Shown here: one piece after another, positions 33,958 through 42,620 of the stretch
Layout: the number at the start of each line of letters is the position of its first letter
Position numbering within the stretch: position 1 is the first letter of the stretch
NCBI GenBank assembly: GCA_903936705.1
Contig: CAIZWN010000022.1
Location: 1 to 61,761 of the forward strand
DNA from: an uncultured Myxococcales bacterium
GTDB taxonomy: Bacteria; Myxococcota_A; UBA9042; DTJE01
DNA length: 61,761 bases
Direction: 5' to 3'
Translations under genes and position numbers: made by a program
Notes under the pieces: model-generated
Told to the model about the DNA's origin: nothing
Seen by the model: only the letters and a program-made list of their open reading frames with translations
Database searches by the model: none

Positions 33958-36411
33958 TCATTCCGCACCGCCGATATCCGGCTCGCGCATGTCGATGTCC
34001 ATCGCCGTCAGCATCGCCCGGACCCCAGCCCTGTCCGCCTCCATCGCTCGCTGAACCAGGTCGTCGACCCGGCGCGTCCATCCTTCAAAATCCCGCAATT
34101 CCGGCTGCGATATGAACACCTTGTCCACCTGCGTCGACAGGGCACAATCGCGGTCCAGCAGGAGTTCCTCGAACAGTTTTTCACCCGGCCTCAAGCCAGT
34201 AAAAACTATTGGAATCTCGCTGTCCCTGAATCCCGACAACCTGATCATGTCCCTGGCCAGGTCGACTATTCGGACAGACGTTCCCATGTCCAGAACAAAG
34301 ACTTCCCCCACGCGACCAATGGTCGAGGCCTTCAGCACCAACTGCGATGCCTCGGGGATTGTCATGAAGAACCTGGTCACATCCGGATGCGTCACTGTGA
34401 CCGGGCCACCGCGCGCGATCTGTTCCCGGAAGACCGGAATGACCGAACCCCGAGAACCAAGAACATTGCCGAAGCGAACCGATGAAAACCTGGTCTGTCC
34501 ACCTCGGGCCCCCAGCGACCGCACGATCAACTCGGCAACCCGCTTGGTCGCACCCATGACCGAGGTCGGATGCACCGCCTTGTCGGTTGACAGCATCACG
34601 AACGCCTCGGCCCCGCTGGCCGCGGATACCTCGGCGACATTCCGGGTGCCCAGGACGTTGTTCTCGACCGCCTCGAAGGGGTTCTCCTCCATCAGAGGCA
34701 CGTGCTTGTACGCGGCGGCGTGCAGCACAACCTCGGGACGGTACGCTGCGAAAGCCCGTTCAAGCTTGTCCCGCCTGCGAACGTCCATCACCACGGCTAC
34801 CGTCTTCAGTCCAGGCTGCCTCCACGCAAGTTCACCGCGAATCTGGAACAGATTGTTTTCGTCCTTGTCGACAAGGATCAGCAACGCCGGATCAAGCGCA
34901 GCAAGCTGGCGGCAAAGCTCGGACCCTATCGAGCCACCAGCGCCGGTCACCAGGACCCGGCGCCCCCGGTACATCGGGGCCAGCATAGGGTCATCCTTCG
35001 CCAGATTCTGAACCTCGCGACCCAGCAGATCCTCGATGGCAACCTCGCGCACCGGCGAAACCTGCGCCTGACCGGAAATAAGTTGCGACGCGCCGGGAAG
35101 CACCAAAACACCCGCACCGCGACGTGCGCACCTCTCGGTGATTTCGACCCTCATCTGCAGCGGCAGATCGGCAATGGAAAGCAGTGCCTTTGAAAACCCG
35201 GTGCGGCCCTGTACTTCCTCCATGTCATCCAGCGAACCAAGGACCTTCCGGCCATCAATCTCCAACCCGCGCTTGTCCGGGTCGTCGTCCAGAAAACCAA
35301 CAACCGACAAGCCCAAAGTCGGACGCAGCCGGATTTCGTGCGCAATTGCACGCCCGTTGTCGCCGGCGCCAATCACGATGGTCTTCTCCAATGTCACGGC
35401 CGGAACAGGGGAAACGGATGTGGTCTCGTGCAGCCAGCGCCGCAGAAAGCGAACGCCCACCATCCCAAGGAAGGACAGGACGCCCTCGAAGAGGATGACG
35501 CTCATCGGAACCCGATAGTACGGATTCTCGGGCTGCACCAGCCGGAAGGCCAGAAGAACTGCGGTCACGGCGCCAACCGATTTCGCGAACCTGAAGACCT
35601 CGTAAATCGACACGTACCGCCACAAAGTCCGATAGACGCCGAACACGACATTCATCAGCAGACGGGCAAGCACCGTATATGGAAGCAGCAGGATCAGTTG
35701 CTTGCGGAACAGGTCCGGAGGATCGAAGTCGAACCTCAGCGCGAATGCCAGCAGGAATGCCGCTGCCACGACCGTCGCGTCGGCAAGGACCTGTACGGCA
35801 CGACCGAACCGCCCGAACACGCGAATCAACGCGATCAGCAACGTGGCCAGAATGACCCTGACATCCTCGACCATCGAGCGGCGCTGAAGGTACTGCATGT
35901 TCAGGCGCAGCTTGTGCGGCATCACCTCGCCGATATAGGTCCCCTCGGGATCAGCAGACTTCGACAGCAGCAGGTTCTCGTCGAAATACGTGATCGAGGC
36001 GTAGTCGGTGATTCCGGGGCGCACCGACAGCACGCGGCGCTGCTCGGCATCGTACATGGCAACGTACTTGGGGACCTCGGGCCGGGGGCCGACCAGGGAC
36101 ATGTCGCCGATCAGGACGTTCCACAACTGGGGCAGTTCATCCAGCTTGGCCGATCGCAACACACGCCCGATCGGGGTGATCCTGGGATCCCCGGCAACGG
36201 TCAACTGCAGTCCCATCCTTGGGGCGTCGGCAACCATCGTCCGGAATTTGATCAGAAAAAACTCGCGCCCGTCACGACCGGCGCGCACCTGCCTGAACAG
36301 CGCCGGACCCCGGCTGGTAAGCCGAATCCACACTGCTATCCCCAGCAGAAATGGCGCCAGGATCAGCAGCCCCAATGCCGAAAAGATTATGTCGAAGACG
36401 CGCTTTGCCAT
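33958..36411 (-). CDS. Fusion of initiating sugar-phosphate transferase and WbpM/PglF-like 4,6-dehydratase
   Basis: An 817-residue fusion. Residues 1-195 are a monotopic phosphoglycosyl transferase: N-terminal membrane helix, LIKFRTM (53-59), catalytic DE dyad at 91-92 in DELPQLWNV, and SLVGPRPE (105-112). Residues 200-360 hold four or so membrane helices, and about 345-480 a first Rossmann unit (VIGAGDNGRAIAHE). The dehydratase domain begins VLVTGAGGSIGSEL near 485 and uses the FlaA1-type Ser-Met-Lys triad (STDKAVHPTSVMGATKR, near 605-622). The dehydratase would make a UDP-4-keto-6-deoxy HexNAc, and the transferase would load the finished sugar onto undecaprenyl phosphate. An aminotransferase gene ends six bases upstream. 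Confidence 0.88.
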   Translation of the reverse strand: MAKRVFDIIFSALGLLILAPFLLGIAVWIRLTSRGPALFRQVRAGRDGREFFLIKFRTMVADAPRMGLQLTVAGDPRITPIGRVLRSAKLDELPQLWNVLIGDMSLVGPRPEVPKYVAMYDAEQRRVLSVRPGITDYASITYFDENLLLSKSADPEGTYIGEVMPHKLRLNMQYLQRRSMVEDVRVILATLLIALIRVFGRFGRAVQVLADATVVAAAFLLAFALRFDFDPPDLFRKQLILLLPYTVLARLLMNVVFGVYRTLWRYVSIYEVFRFAKSVGAVTAVLLAFRLVQPENPYYRVPMSVILFEGVLSFLGMVGVRFLRRWLHETTSVSPVPAVTLEKTIVIGAGDNGRAIAHEIRLRPTLGLSVVGFLDDDPDKRGLEIDGRKVLGSLDDMEEVQGRTGFSKALLSIADLPLQMRVEITERCARRGAGVLVLPGASQLISGQAQVSPVREVAIEDLLGREVQNLAKDDPMLAPMYRGRRVLVTGAGGSIGSELCRQLAALDPALLILVDKDENNLFQIRGELAWRQPGLKTVAVVMDVRRRDKLERAFAAYRPEVVLHAAAYKHVPLMEENPFEAVENNVLGTRNVAEVSAASGAEAFVMLSTDKAVHPTSVMGATKRVAELIVRSLGARGGQTRFSSVRFGNVLGSRGSVIPVFREQIARGGPVTVTHPDVTRFFMTIPEASQLVLKASTIGRVGEVFVLDMGTSVRIVDLARDMIRLSGFRDSEIPIVFTGLRPGEKLFEELLLDRDCALSTQVDKVFISQPELRDFEGWTRRVDDLVQRAMEADRAGVRAMLTAMDIDMREPDIGGAE

Positions 36412-36417
36412 GCCGTG

Positions 36418-37644
36418 CTAGGCCCCCCTTGGCAGAAACGCCTGGTCGAGGCTGTCGCGCACGGCGCGGATGACGCGATCCACGTCTCCATCCGTCATCC
36501 GTGTGTAGATAGGCAGCGACACCGACCGCAGGAACGACGAGTGCGCCACCGGAAAATCACCGGGCTGCCAGCCGTATCGCTTGCTCCAGTATGGATGCAG
36601 GTGCAGCGGGATGAAATGAACCGAGGTGCCGATACCACGCTCGGTCATGGCCGAAACGAAACGGTCGCGATCCACCCCATTCAACCTTATGACAAACAGG
36701 TGCCACGCATGGACATCACCGGGGGCTGCGACCGGTGGCAATTCCAGGCGCTGGTCGCCGGCAAAAGCATTGATGAAGGCGTCTGCCACAACCTTGCGTC
36801 GTGCTGCCATCGCATCGCAACGAGCCAACTGTCCAAGGCCCAACGCAGCCGCCGGGTCCGTCAGGTTGTACTTGAAACCTGGGGCTACCACCTCGTAGTA
36901 CCACTGGGGCCGGTCGCTGACATACCGATCCCAGACGTCCCGGTTTATGCCATGCAAACGCATGACTCGCATGCGATCGGCGATCGCCGCATCCGCGGTC
37001 ACCGCCATCCCCCCCTCGCCGGTTGTTATCGTCTTGGTGGCATAGAAACTGAAAACGGTGACGTCCCCAATGGTGCCGACAAACCGGCCCCCGCTGGTCG
37101 CAGGCAGCGCGTGTGCGGCGTCCTCGACGATGCGCATGCCCTTCGCATGCGCAATTTCAACAAGTTGCTTCATGTCGCAGGCAAGGCCGGCAAAGTGGAC
37201 CGGCATCAGCACCTTCACCCGACCTGCATTGACCGGATCCTGGTGCCCCAAGCGATCAAGCGCTTCTTCAACCTTCGCGGGAGAAAGGTTCATCGTAGCA
37301 GCGTCGATGTCCGCAAGAACGATTTCGGCGCCAAGGTATCGCACGACCTCGGCAGTCGCAGTGAACGTGTTAGGTGTGGTCAGGACCCTGTCGCCCGGCC
37401 CGACGCCCAAAGCCTCCAGCGCCAGATGCAGGCCTGCCGTCGCCGAATTCACGGCCACGGCAAACGGCGCACCGACGTATCGCGCGAACGCCTCCTCGAA
37501 CTGTTTCGCCCGGGGGCCTGTGGTCACCCAACCACTTCGAAGGGCTTCACCCACAGCAGCAATGTCGTCCTCCGAAATGTCCGGAAGGGCAAATGGAAGA
37601 AAGGGCGTTGCGCGGTCCAAAGTCGAACTCCGTCTTGCGCACAT
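36418..37644 (-). CDS. DegT-family aminotransferase, PglE/ArnB-like
   Basis: A 408-residue PLP aminotransferase. The segment [19 protein letters not shown], then [31 protein letters not shown] (near 190, PLP-ring Asp) and [14 protein letters not shown] (Schiff-base Lys near 213) match ArnB, PglE and similar 4-aminotransferases. The product of the neighbouring dehydratase domain, a UDP-4-keto-6-deoxy sugar, is the expected substrate, giving a 4-amino-4,6-dideoxy HexNAc. The ATG at 37644 is chosen; a GTG at 37650 is possible. Six bases separate its stop from the fusion-gene start, so the two are co-translated. Confidence 0.84.
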   Translation of the reverse strand: MCARRSSTLDRATPFLPFALPDISEDDIAAVGEALRSGWVTTGPRAKQFEEAFARYVGAPFAVAVNSATAGLHLALEALGVGPGDRVLTTPNTFTATAEVVRYLGAEIVLADIDAATMNLSPAKVEEALDRLGHQDPVNAGRVKVLMPVHFAGLACDMKQLVEIAHAKGMRIVEDAAHALPATSGGRFVGTIGDVTVFSFYATKTITTGEGGMAVTADAAIADRMRVMRLHGINRDVWDRYVSDRPQWYYEVVAPGFKYNLTDPAAALGLGQLARCDAMAARRKVVADAFINAFAGDQRLELPPVAAPGDVHAWHLFVIRLNGVDRDRFVSAMTERGIGTSVHFIPLHLHPYWSKRYGWQPGDFPVAHSSFLRSVSLPIYTRMTDGDVDRVIRAVRDSLDQAFLPRGA

Positions 37645-37716
37645 CGGCACGGTAACACAAGACCAGCTGCCTCGATGGCCATCCTGGCACCAGGGGTCCC
37701 CGGGCCCGCCCCCTCT

Positions 37717-38748
37717 CTACGGCTTGACCGGCCTGCCTTCCTTGGCCGACTGGTAGATGGCCAGAATCAATGCCAGAGACCGACGACCTTCCCGACCATC
37801 GGAAGAAGGCGCCGCACGCCCCCTGAGGACCTCGATGACATTCCGGTAGTAGCCCGAATGACCGTGGCCGTAGACCGTCGGCGGCGTATAGCCGGCCTCG
37901 CGCACTTCGCGGTCCTCGTCACGATATCGATCAAAATCCCACTGCTCGATCCTGTTCAGCGCAATACCGCCGACACGTGCGGTACCCTGCAATCCCATCA
38001 ACGTGATCGAGCCTTCCAGATTCTTCGGGTACACCAGCATCGTCACGTTAAGCGTCGCGATCATGCCACTGTCGAACCGCACCACGGCGGCTCCGGTATC
38101 TTCGGCCTCGATCTTGCGACCCAGAGTCCCGGTCAGCGCCACCACTTCGCTGATGTCCCCTCCCAGCCACTGGGCCAGATCGACATAATGCGACGCCTGG
38201 TTCATGAACGCGCCGCCATCCAGCGACCATGTGCCTCGCCACGGCGCCTCGTCGTAGTAGTCCTGTGGCCTCGTCCAGAAGACGTTGACCTGCATGAAGC
38301 AGTGTCGCCCGAACCGGCCCTTGTCCAGCGCCCGGCGCAGCAGTTCGACCGTGGGATTCAACCGGTTCTGCAGGACCGTGAACAGCCGCACGCCCTGCCG
38401 ATCGCAGGTATCGATCAGCCGGTCCACCCTGGCCAGATCAATACCCAGAGGCTTTTCGGACACGACATGAAAACCGGCCTCGGCGGCGGCAATGCCATGC
38501 TCGGGATGCAGCCCCGATGGCGTGCAGATAGAGACGGCGTCGAAACCTCCGGCCGCAAGCATATCGGCCTGCGAGGTGAACCAGGGCACCCCGCCAGCCC
38601 TGACCGAAGCTGCCTGTGCCCGATCGGCCACCACGTCGCACACCGCGGCAACCTCGGCCTCCTCGCGGTTCGCCGCCAACGCATCCAGGTGATACCCCGA
38701 GATCCGCCCGCAACCGACGATCGCAAAACGCAGTCTTCGACCTTCCAT
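37717..38748 (-). CDS. wbpB: Gfo/Idh/MocA oxidoreductase, WbpB/WlbA-like
   Basis: A 343-residue NAD-dependent sugar-nucleotide oxidoreductase. The Rossmann start is FAIVGCGRISGYHLDAL, EKPLGIDL (near 95-102) holds the catalytic Lys, and the substrate domain has QNRLNPTVELL, RGTWSLDGGAFMNQASHYVDL (in part: DGGAFMNQASH, near 175-185) and YPKNLEGSI. This matches UDP-N-acetyl-glucosaminuronate 3-dehydrogenases, which create the 3-keto group used by a WbpE-type aminotransferase. GGGAG lies about six bases before the ATG at 38748. It leads the leftward run with the PglE-like gene and the transferase-dehydratase fusion. Confidence 0.83.
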   Translation of the reverse strand: MEGRRLRFAIVGCGRISGYHLDALAANREEAEVAAVCDVVADRAQAASVRAGGVPWFTSQADMLAAGGFDAVSICTPSGLHPEHGIAAAEAGFHVVSEKPLGIDLARVDRLIDTCDRQGVRLFTVLQNRLNPTVELLRRALDKGRFGRHCFMQVNVFWTRPQDYYDEAPWRGTWSLDGGAFMNQASHYVDLAQWLGGDISEVVALTGTLGRKIEAEDTGAAVVRFDSGMIATLNVTMLVYPKNLEGSITLMGLQGTARVGGIALNRIEQWDFDRYRDEDREVREAGYTPPTVYGHGHSGYYRNVIEVLRGRAAPSSDGREGRRSLALILAIYQSAKEGRPVKP

Positions 38749-38816
38749 CGACACTCCCGTCATGCCACTCGCCTGCCGCCTGCCCGAATCTGCAGCCGGG
38801 TTCCGATACCTCACGA

Positions 38817-39167
38817 TCAGGCGCGGAAGACAATCCGCTTGACCTGCACCAGCGGAATCTTCTGGTTGCCGTCGTCATTCTGGAGGGTCGCCCATGCCTG
38901 GTCCACCTCGACCAGGGTCGCCCCATCCGGCAGCCCGATCTCCAGCGTCCCGTCTGGCATAAGCTTGACGTGCTTGCCGACACCCGGTTTCAGCATGCTC
39001 ACCAGGGCCACGTTGGCCTCGGACTGCTCGTCGCCCTTGTACGCGTTCTTGAACTCCCGGATGCCCTTGCCCAGGCCACTCATGACCGCAGGAATGCGCC
39101 CGGCACCGAACAGCAGCAGGATGACGATCACAATCAGAACCAACTCGGTCGTGCCTATACCGAACAT
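38817..39167 (-). CDS. tatA: TatA/E-type Sec-independent translocase protein with an extended C-terminus
   Basis: A 116-residue protein. Residues 1-48 are classic TatA: one membrane helix (TELVLIVIVILLLFGAGRIP), the FG hinge and an amphipathic helix with GLGKGIREFKNAYKGDE. After residue 50 the usual charged, unstructured tail is replaced by a predicted beta-rich segment with LMPDGTLEIGLPDGATLVEVDQ and LVQVKRIVFRA. TatA multimers form the pore for folded proteins carrying twin-arginine signals, such as the mini-protein at 14182. GGGAGG precedes the ATG. No tatB or tatC is visible in this window. The TatA call is good; the purpose of the tail is unknown. Confidence 0.82.
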   Translation of the reverse strand: MFGIGTTELVLIVIVILLLFGAGRIPAVMSGLGKGIREFKNAYKGDEQSEANVALVSMLKPGVGKHVKLMPDGTLEIGLPDGATLVEVDQAWATLQNDDGNQKIPLVQVKRIVFRA

Positions 39168-39206
39168 GGAAACCTCCCAGGGACCGGCCGCAGGCCCCAA
39201 ACGTCC

Positions 39207-40457
39207 TCAGAACTTTATCTTTCCCAGCCCCTTCACGGCGTCCACGGCCTTGCCGGCCTTTTCGCCAATCCCCTTCACCTGATCCATCGTCTTCGTCACC
39301 GAATCGACCGACTGCTGGGGCGCGGCAAGCACCTTGTCCGCCTTCGCCACGTACTCGTCAGGCTTGGCCAACGCGTCGTCCTGCGACTTCAGCGCCCCGT
39401 CCAGACGTTTCGTCGGGTCATTGCCGTTCTTGTCCTTGCGTCCGAACGAATTCTTCGCCACCTTTTCGCCGTCCACCATCTCCACGGTATCCGCCCACGA
39501 CACGATCAGGTCCCATTGGGTGTCCCAGTCGATCGGCACCAACCGAACCCTCGGATGACCCAGCAGCTTCATCAGAATGTATGCCTGAATCTTGCTGTGA
39601 GCCTTGAACCAGATGTGCGGCTGGGCACGAGAGTGCTTGTCTTCACCGCCCTCTTCCACCACCCAGCCAAGTTTTGGCGTGCGCAGCACCTCCACAAGCT
39701 TGAAGACGCTTTCCTCGCCAAGATCCTTGTCCTCGGCCTGCATGCCGTTCAGCACCTTGACCTTTGCGTACCCCGTGGCCCGCTTGAACCCCGGTTCGTC
39801 ACGCATCGCCTCGAAGTCCGAATCGGTACGAGCCTTCTTCAACCGCGCGATACTATCGGCGGTCGCCAGGTCCGACAGGCGCACAAGATACTCGACCGCA
39901 TCGGAGCGATTCCCGTCGCGAGCCGAGGCGCAGGCAACGTCGTAAAGCAGTTGCACGCTGGCCGGGTCCTTCGCCAAGCCCTCCTGAAAGACCACAATCG
40001 CCTCGCGCCACTGCTTCCTGCCAAACAGGTCCATACCCCGTTTATGGCTTTCCACGGCCGCCTTGCGGTCGGCGTCGGACGCCGTGTGGGCGCGGTACTT
40101 CTTGCGCTTGGCATCAGCCACGGGCCTGGGAGCGTTCGGGTCCTCGGTTTCGGGGGAAAACCCAAGTCGCCCCAAGGCAGCTTTTGCCAGATGGCGCGCC
40201 TCGACATCGCCTTCCTTGTACACCCGCTGGAATGCCTGGGCAGCAGCCTGCCTGCGCTTGGCATCCATCCCGTCCAGGCTCCTGTAGGCTTCCCACAGGC
40301 CCAGGCAGTTTCTGAGGTCGGCCAGCAAAGCCTCGCCAGGTGACTGAAGCAACGCGTCGCAGTTGCCCTTCTCGCGTTCCCACGCCGGCTGTGCCGAAGC
40401 AGGAACCGCGACAAGCAAAGCTCCCAGCACAAGAGTCCATTTAACCTGTTGACTCAC
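39207..40457 (-). CDS. Periplasmic TPR-repeat protein of unknown function
   Basis: A 416-residue exported protein. The GTG at 40457 gives a signal peptide (VKWTLVLGALLVAVPASAQPAW), cleaved after ASA. About 30-100 and 140-200 contain helical repeats of TPR type (AVESHKRGMDLFGRKQWREAIVVFQEGLAKDPASVQLLYD, key parts RGMDLFGRKQWREAI and FQEGLAKDP). The middle (about 215-340) is a mixed domain with PHIWFKAHSK and WDTQWDLIVSW, and the C-terminus is a Lys/Asp-rich coiled segment. I do not recognise the central domain. It ends 39 bases before tatA starts, so the two may share a transcript. Confidence 0.68.
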   Translation of the reverse strand: MSQQVKWTLVLGALLVAVPASAQPAWEREKGNCDALLQSPGEALLADLRNCLGLWEAYRSLDGMDAKRRQAAAQAFQRVYKEGDVEARHLAKAALGRLGFSPETEDPNAPRPVADAKRKKYRAHTASDADRKAAVESHKRGMDLFGRKQWREAIVVFQEGLAKDPASVQLLYDVACASARDGNRSDAVEYLVRLSDLATADSIARLKKARTDSDFEAMRDEPGFKRATGYAKVKVLNGMQAEDKDLGEESVFKLVEVLRTPKLGWVVEEGGEDKHSRAQPHIWFKAHSKIQAYILMKLLGHPRVRLVPIDWDTQWDLIVSWADTVEMVDGEKVAKNSFGRKDKNGNDPTKRLDGALKSQDDALAKPDEYVAKADKVLAAPQQSVDSVTKTMDQVKGIGEKAGKAVDAVKGLGKIKF

Positions 40458-40566
40458 GAACCACCCCCGGGTGGACCAGCCGATTCTATCCGAAAAGTTC
40501 ATCGGATACTGCGCCAACAACCCTTGCACGTACATGCAGGTGCCGGTGGAGCTGGCAACCCGGTCC

Positions 40567-42495
40567 CTACCTGGCGGGCTGGGCCACGGTCTTTTCGATC
40601 TCGTCCAGGGTCGAGGCAAACAGGTCGAAAGCTGCCTGCATCGCGTCAGGCCTGGTAAGGTCCACCCCAGCACGCTGCAACGTCTGCACCGGATACTCGG
40701 ACCCGCCGCTCTTCAGGAACGCCAGGTACGATGCAACGGCTTTCTTGTCGCCCGCAAGCACCTTTGTGGAAAGCGATATCGACGATATCAGCCCGGTAGC
40801 GTACTGGTAGACATAGAAGTTGTAGTAGAAATGCGGGATGTAGGCCCACTCGTACCCGTCCTCAGGCCCCTTCTGGAAACCGGGGCCGTAGTACTTGCCG
40901 ACAAGGGCCCCGTAAATCTCGGCCATGCGTTCGGCCGTCAGCGCACCGCCATTCTCGATTTCGGCGTGCACCGAGCGCTCGAACTCCGCGAACATCGTCT
41001 GGCGGAACACCGTGGTGCGCAGACCCTCCAGGCGACGGTTCAACAGGTAAAGTCTCTCGTCCCGCCCCTTCGCCTTCTTCAACAGGTGGTCCAGCAGCAG
41101 TTGTTCGTTGAACGTCGATGCAATCTCGGCCAGGAATATGGGCGCATCGGCATCGACGAAGGGCTGGGTCGTGCTGGCAAGATGGAAGTGGAGGGCATGG
41201 CCGAATTCGTGGGCCAGAGTGAAGGCATCCTCCAGTTCGTCCATGTGGTTCAGGAAGACGATCGGGTGTTCGCCGTAAGCCGCATTACAGTAGGCCCCAG
41301 GTCGCTTGCCAGCCGCGGGATACACGTCAACCCAGCCTGAAGCCGGGTCCAGCCCCTTCGACATGACGTCCAGATAGGCCTTGCCCATGGGCTTCAACGA
41401 CTCCATCACCATCGACACCGACTGCGGGTAGGTCGCGGTGCTGCGGGCTGACGGGAACATGGGCACGTACAGGTCGTAGTAGTGCACCGCATCGATCTTC
41501 AACAGCTTCTTGCGCAACTCCACGTACCGGTGCAGGGTGCGCGGCAGGTTCTTTTCGGTCACCTGGATCAGAGTGTCATAGACCGCTGTCGGCACCGCGT
41601 TGTCGTCCACCGATGCCTCAAGTGCCGACGAATACCCCCTGGCCCTGGCAACAAAAACGTTGCCCTTGACCGCCGCATCCAGCGAGGCAGCAAACGATCG
41701 CGCGTGGTCCTTCAGCGTGGACAGGAACGCACCGACGGCCGCCTTGCGAACGTCGCGGTTTGTCGAAGACCTGAAGCGGGGGAACGACGCAAACGTCAGC
41801 GCCGCCTCCTTTCCCGACTCGTCACGAATCTTGGGAAAAACCGTGTCCTCTTCGAGGGCACCATGAATGGACTGAGGTGCGGCACGCAGATCACCTGACA
41901 ACGCGATGATCTTCTCCTGATCCTTCGACAGCACATGCGGCCGCCGCCGAATCAGATCGTCAACGTAGTGCACGTACTTGGACAGGCGCTTGTCCCCCGA
42001 CACCAACGCCTTCAGTCGCTGGGGGTCCATGGCCAGCAACTCAGGTTCGACGAAAGCCGCATCCCTGTCGAACTTCGTGAACAAGGCTTGCGCCCGATCG
42101 GCCCTTGCCTTTGCTTCCGGCACGGTGCGGTCGGTGGTGAAATCGGCATCGGCATAGGCACCCAACCGCAGGACCTCGCGCTTGACGTCCATGACCAGGT
42201 CCAGGCATGCCCCGATCGTAGCCGCGTCCCTGGACAACGAACCGGCAAACGGGGCGATCCCGACCAGACGCGCCTCTACCTGGACGTATGCAATCTCCCA
42301 TGCTTTCGCATCTGCAAACAGATTGGAAAGGTTCCACCGGTACTCGCCTGGAATCTCGGCCCGCTTTGCGTCACCTTTCGGGGCGTATGCCGGCCATCCT
42401 GCGGCGGCATCGACCGGCGCCAGCAATCCGGCAGCGCACAAAACACATCCGCAAGCAAACATTGGTCTTTGTCCGGTGGTCTTGAATAAGGACAT
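40567..42495 (-). CDS. Oligoendopeptidase F-like M3 metallopeptidase with signal peptide
   Basis: A 642-residue M3 zinc peptidase. The HExxH motif is in LAHEFGHALHFHLAS near residue 440, with the downstream Glu in FLAEIASTFNE (near 468). The N-terminal PepF domain starts around 45 with EIPGEYRWNLSNLFADAKAW. The first 35 residues form a hydrophobic signal peptide (MFACGCVLCAAGLLAPVDAAA), unusual because PepF enzymes normally act in the cytoplasm on short peptides. An extracytoplasmic peptide-clearing role is inferred. GGGAGG is nine bases before the ATG. It shares a divergent promoter region with the PIG-L deacetylase gene. Confidence 0.86.
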   Translation of the reverse strand: MSLFKTTGQRPMFACGCVLCAAGLLAPVDAAAGWPAYAPKGDAKRAEIPGEYRWNLSNLFADAKAWEIAYVQVEARLVGIAPFAGSLSRDAATIGACLDLVMDVKREVLRLGAYADADFTTDRTVPEAKARADRAQALFTKFDRDAAFVEPELLAMDPQRLKALVSGDKRLSKYVHYVDDLIRRRPHVLSKDQEKIIALSGDLRAAPQSIHGALEEDTVFPKIRDESGKEAALTFASFPRFRSSTNRDVRKAAVGAFLSTLKDHARSFAASLDAAVKGNVFVARARGYSSALEASVDDNAVPTAVYDTLIQVTEKNLPRTLHRYVELRKKLLKIDAVHYYDLYVPMFPSARSTATYPQSVSMVMESLKPMGKAYLDVMSKGLDPASGWVDVYPAAGKRPGAYCNAAYGEHPIVFLNHMDELEDAFTLAHEFGHALHFHLASTTQPFVDADAPIFLAEIASTFNEQLLLDHLLKKAKGRDERLYLLNRRLEGLRTTVFRQTMFAEFERSVHAEIENGGALTAERMAEIYGALVGKYYGPGFQKGPEDGYEWAYIPHFYYNFYVYQYATGLISSISLSTKVLAGDKKAVASYLAFLKSGGSEYPVQTLQRAGVDLTRPDAMQAAFDLFASTLDEIEKTVAQPAR

Positions 42496-42522
42496 CGTTA
42501 TGGCCTCCCAGAAAGACGTGGC

Positions 42523-42567
42523 GATTCTAGCGTACGTTGACGCGGTGCAAAGGGTACGCCTAGAATC
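42523..42567. promoter_or_regulatory. Palindromic divergent promoter between the M3 peptidase and PIG-L genes
   Basis: GATTCTAGCGTAC (42523-42535) is mirrored by GTACGCCTAGAATC (42554-42567), an inverted repeat with a single extra base. Rightward, TTGACG (42537-42542) and TAGAAT (42561-42566) match the consensus in five of six bases each, with an 18-base spacer. The left arm gives the same TAGAAT -10 on the minus strand, with a weaker TTTGCA -35. The -10 elements therefore sit inside the repeat arms, so one bound protein could block both directions. Confidence 0.6.
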
Positions 42568-42620
42568 CGGCGTACGCAAAACCGTTCCCGGGATTCACCC
42601 GGCGAAAGGAGAGCCCCCCG

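Noticed and set aside
35338-39282. A very long open frame on the plus strand opposite wbpB, the aminotransferase and the transferase-dehydratase fusion.
   Set aside because: It is a mirror of the strong GC3 codon bias of the true minus-strand genes. It contains no recognisable domain and its amino-acid content is unlike a real protein.
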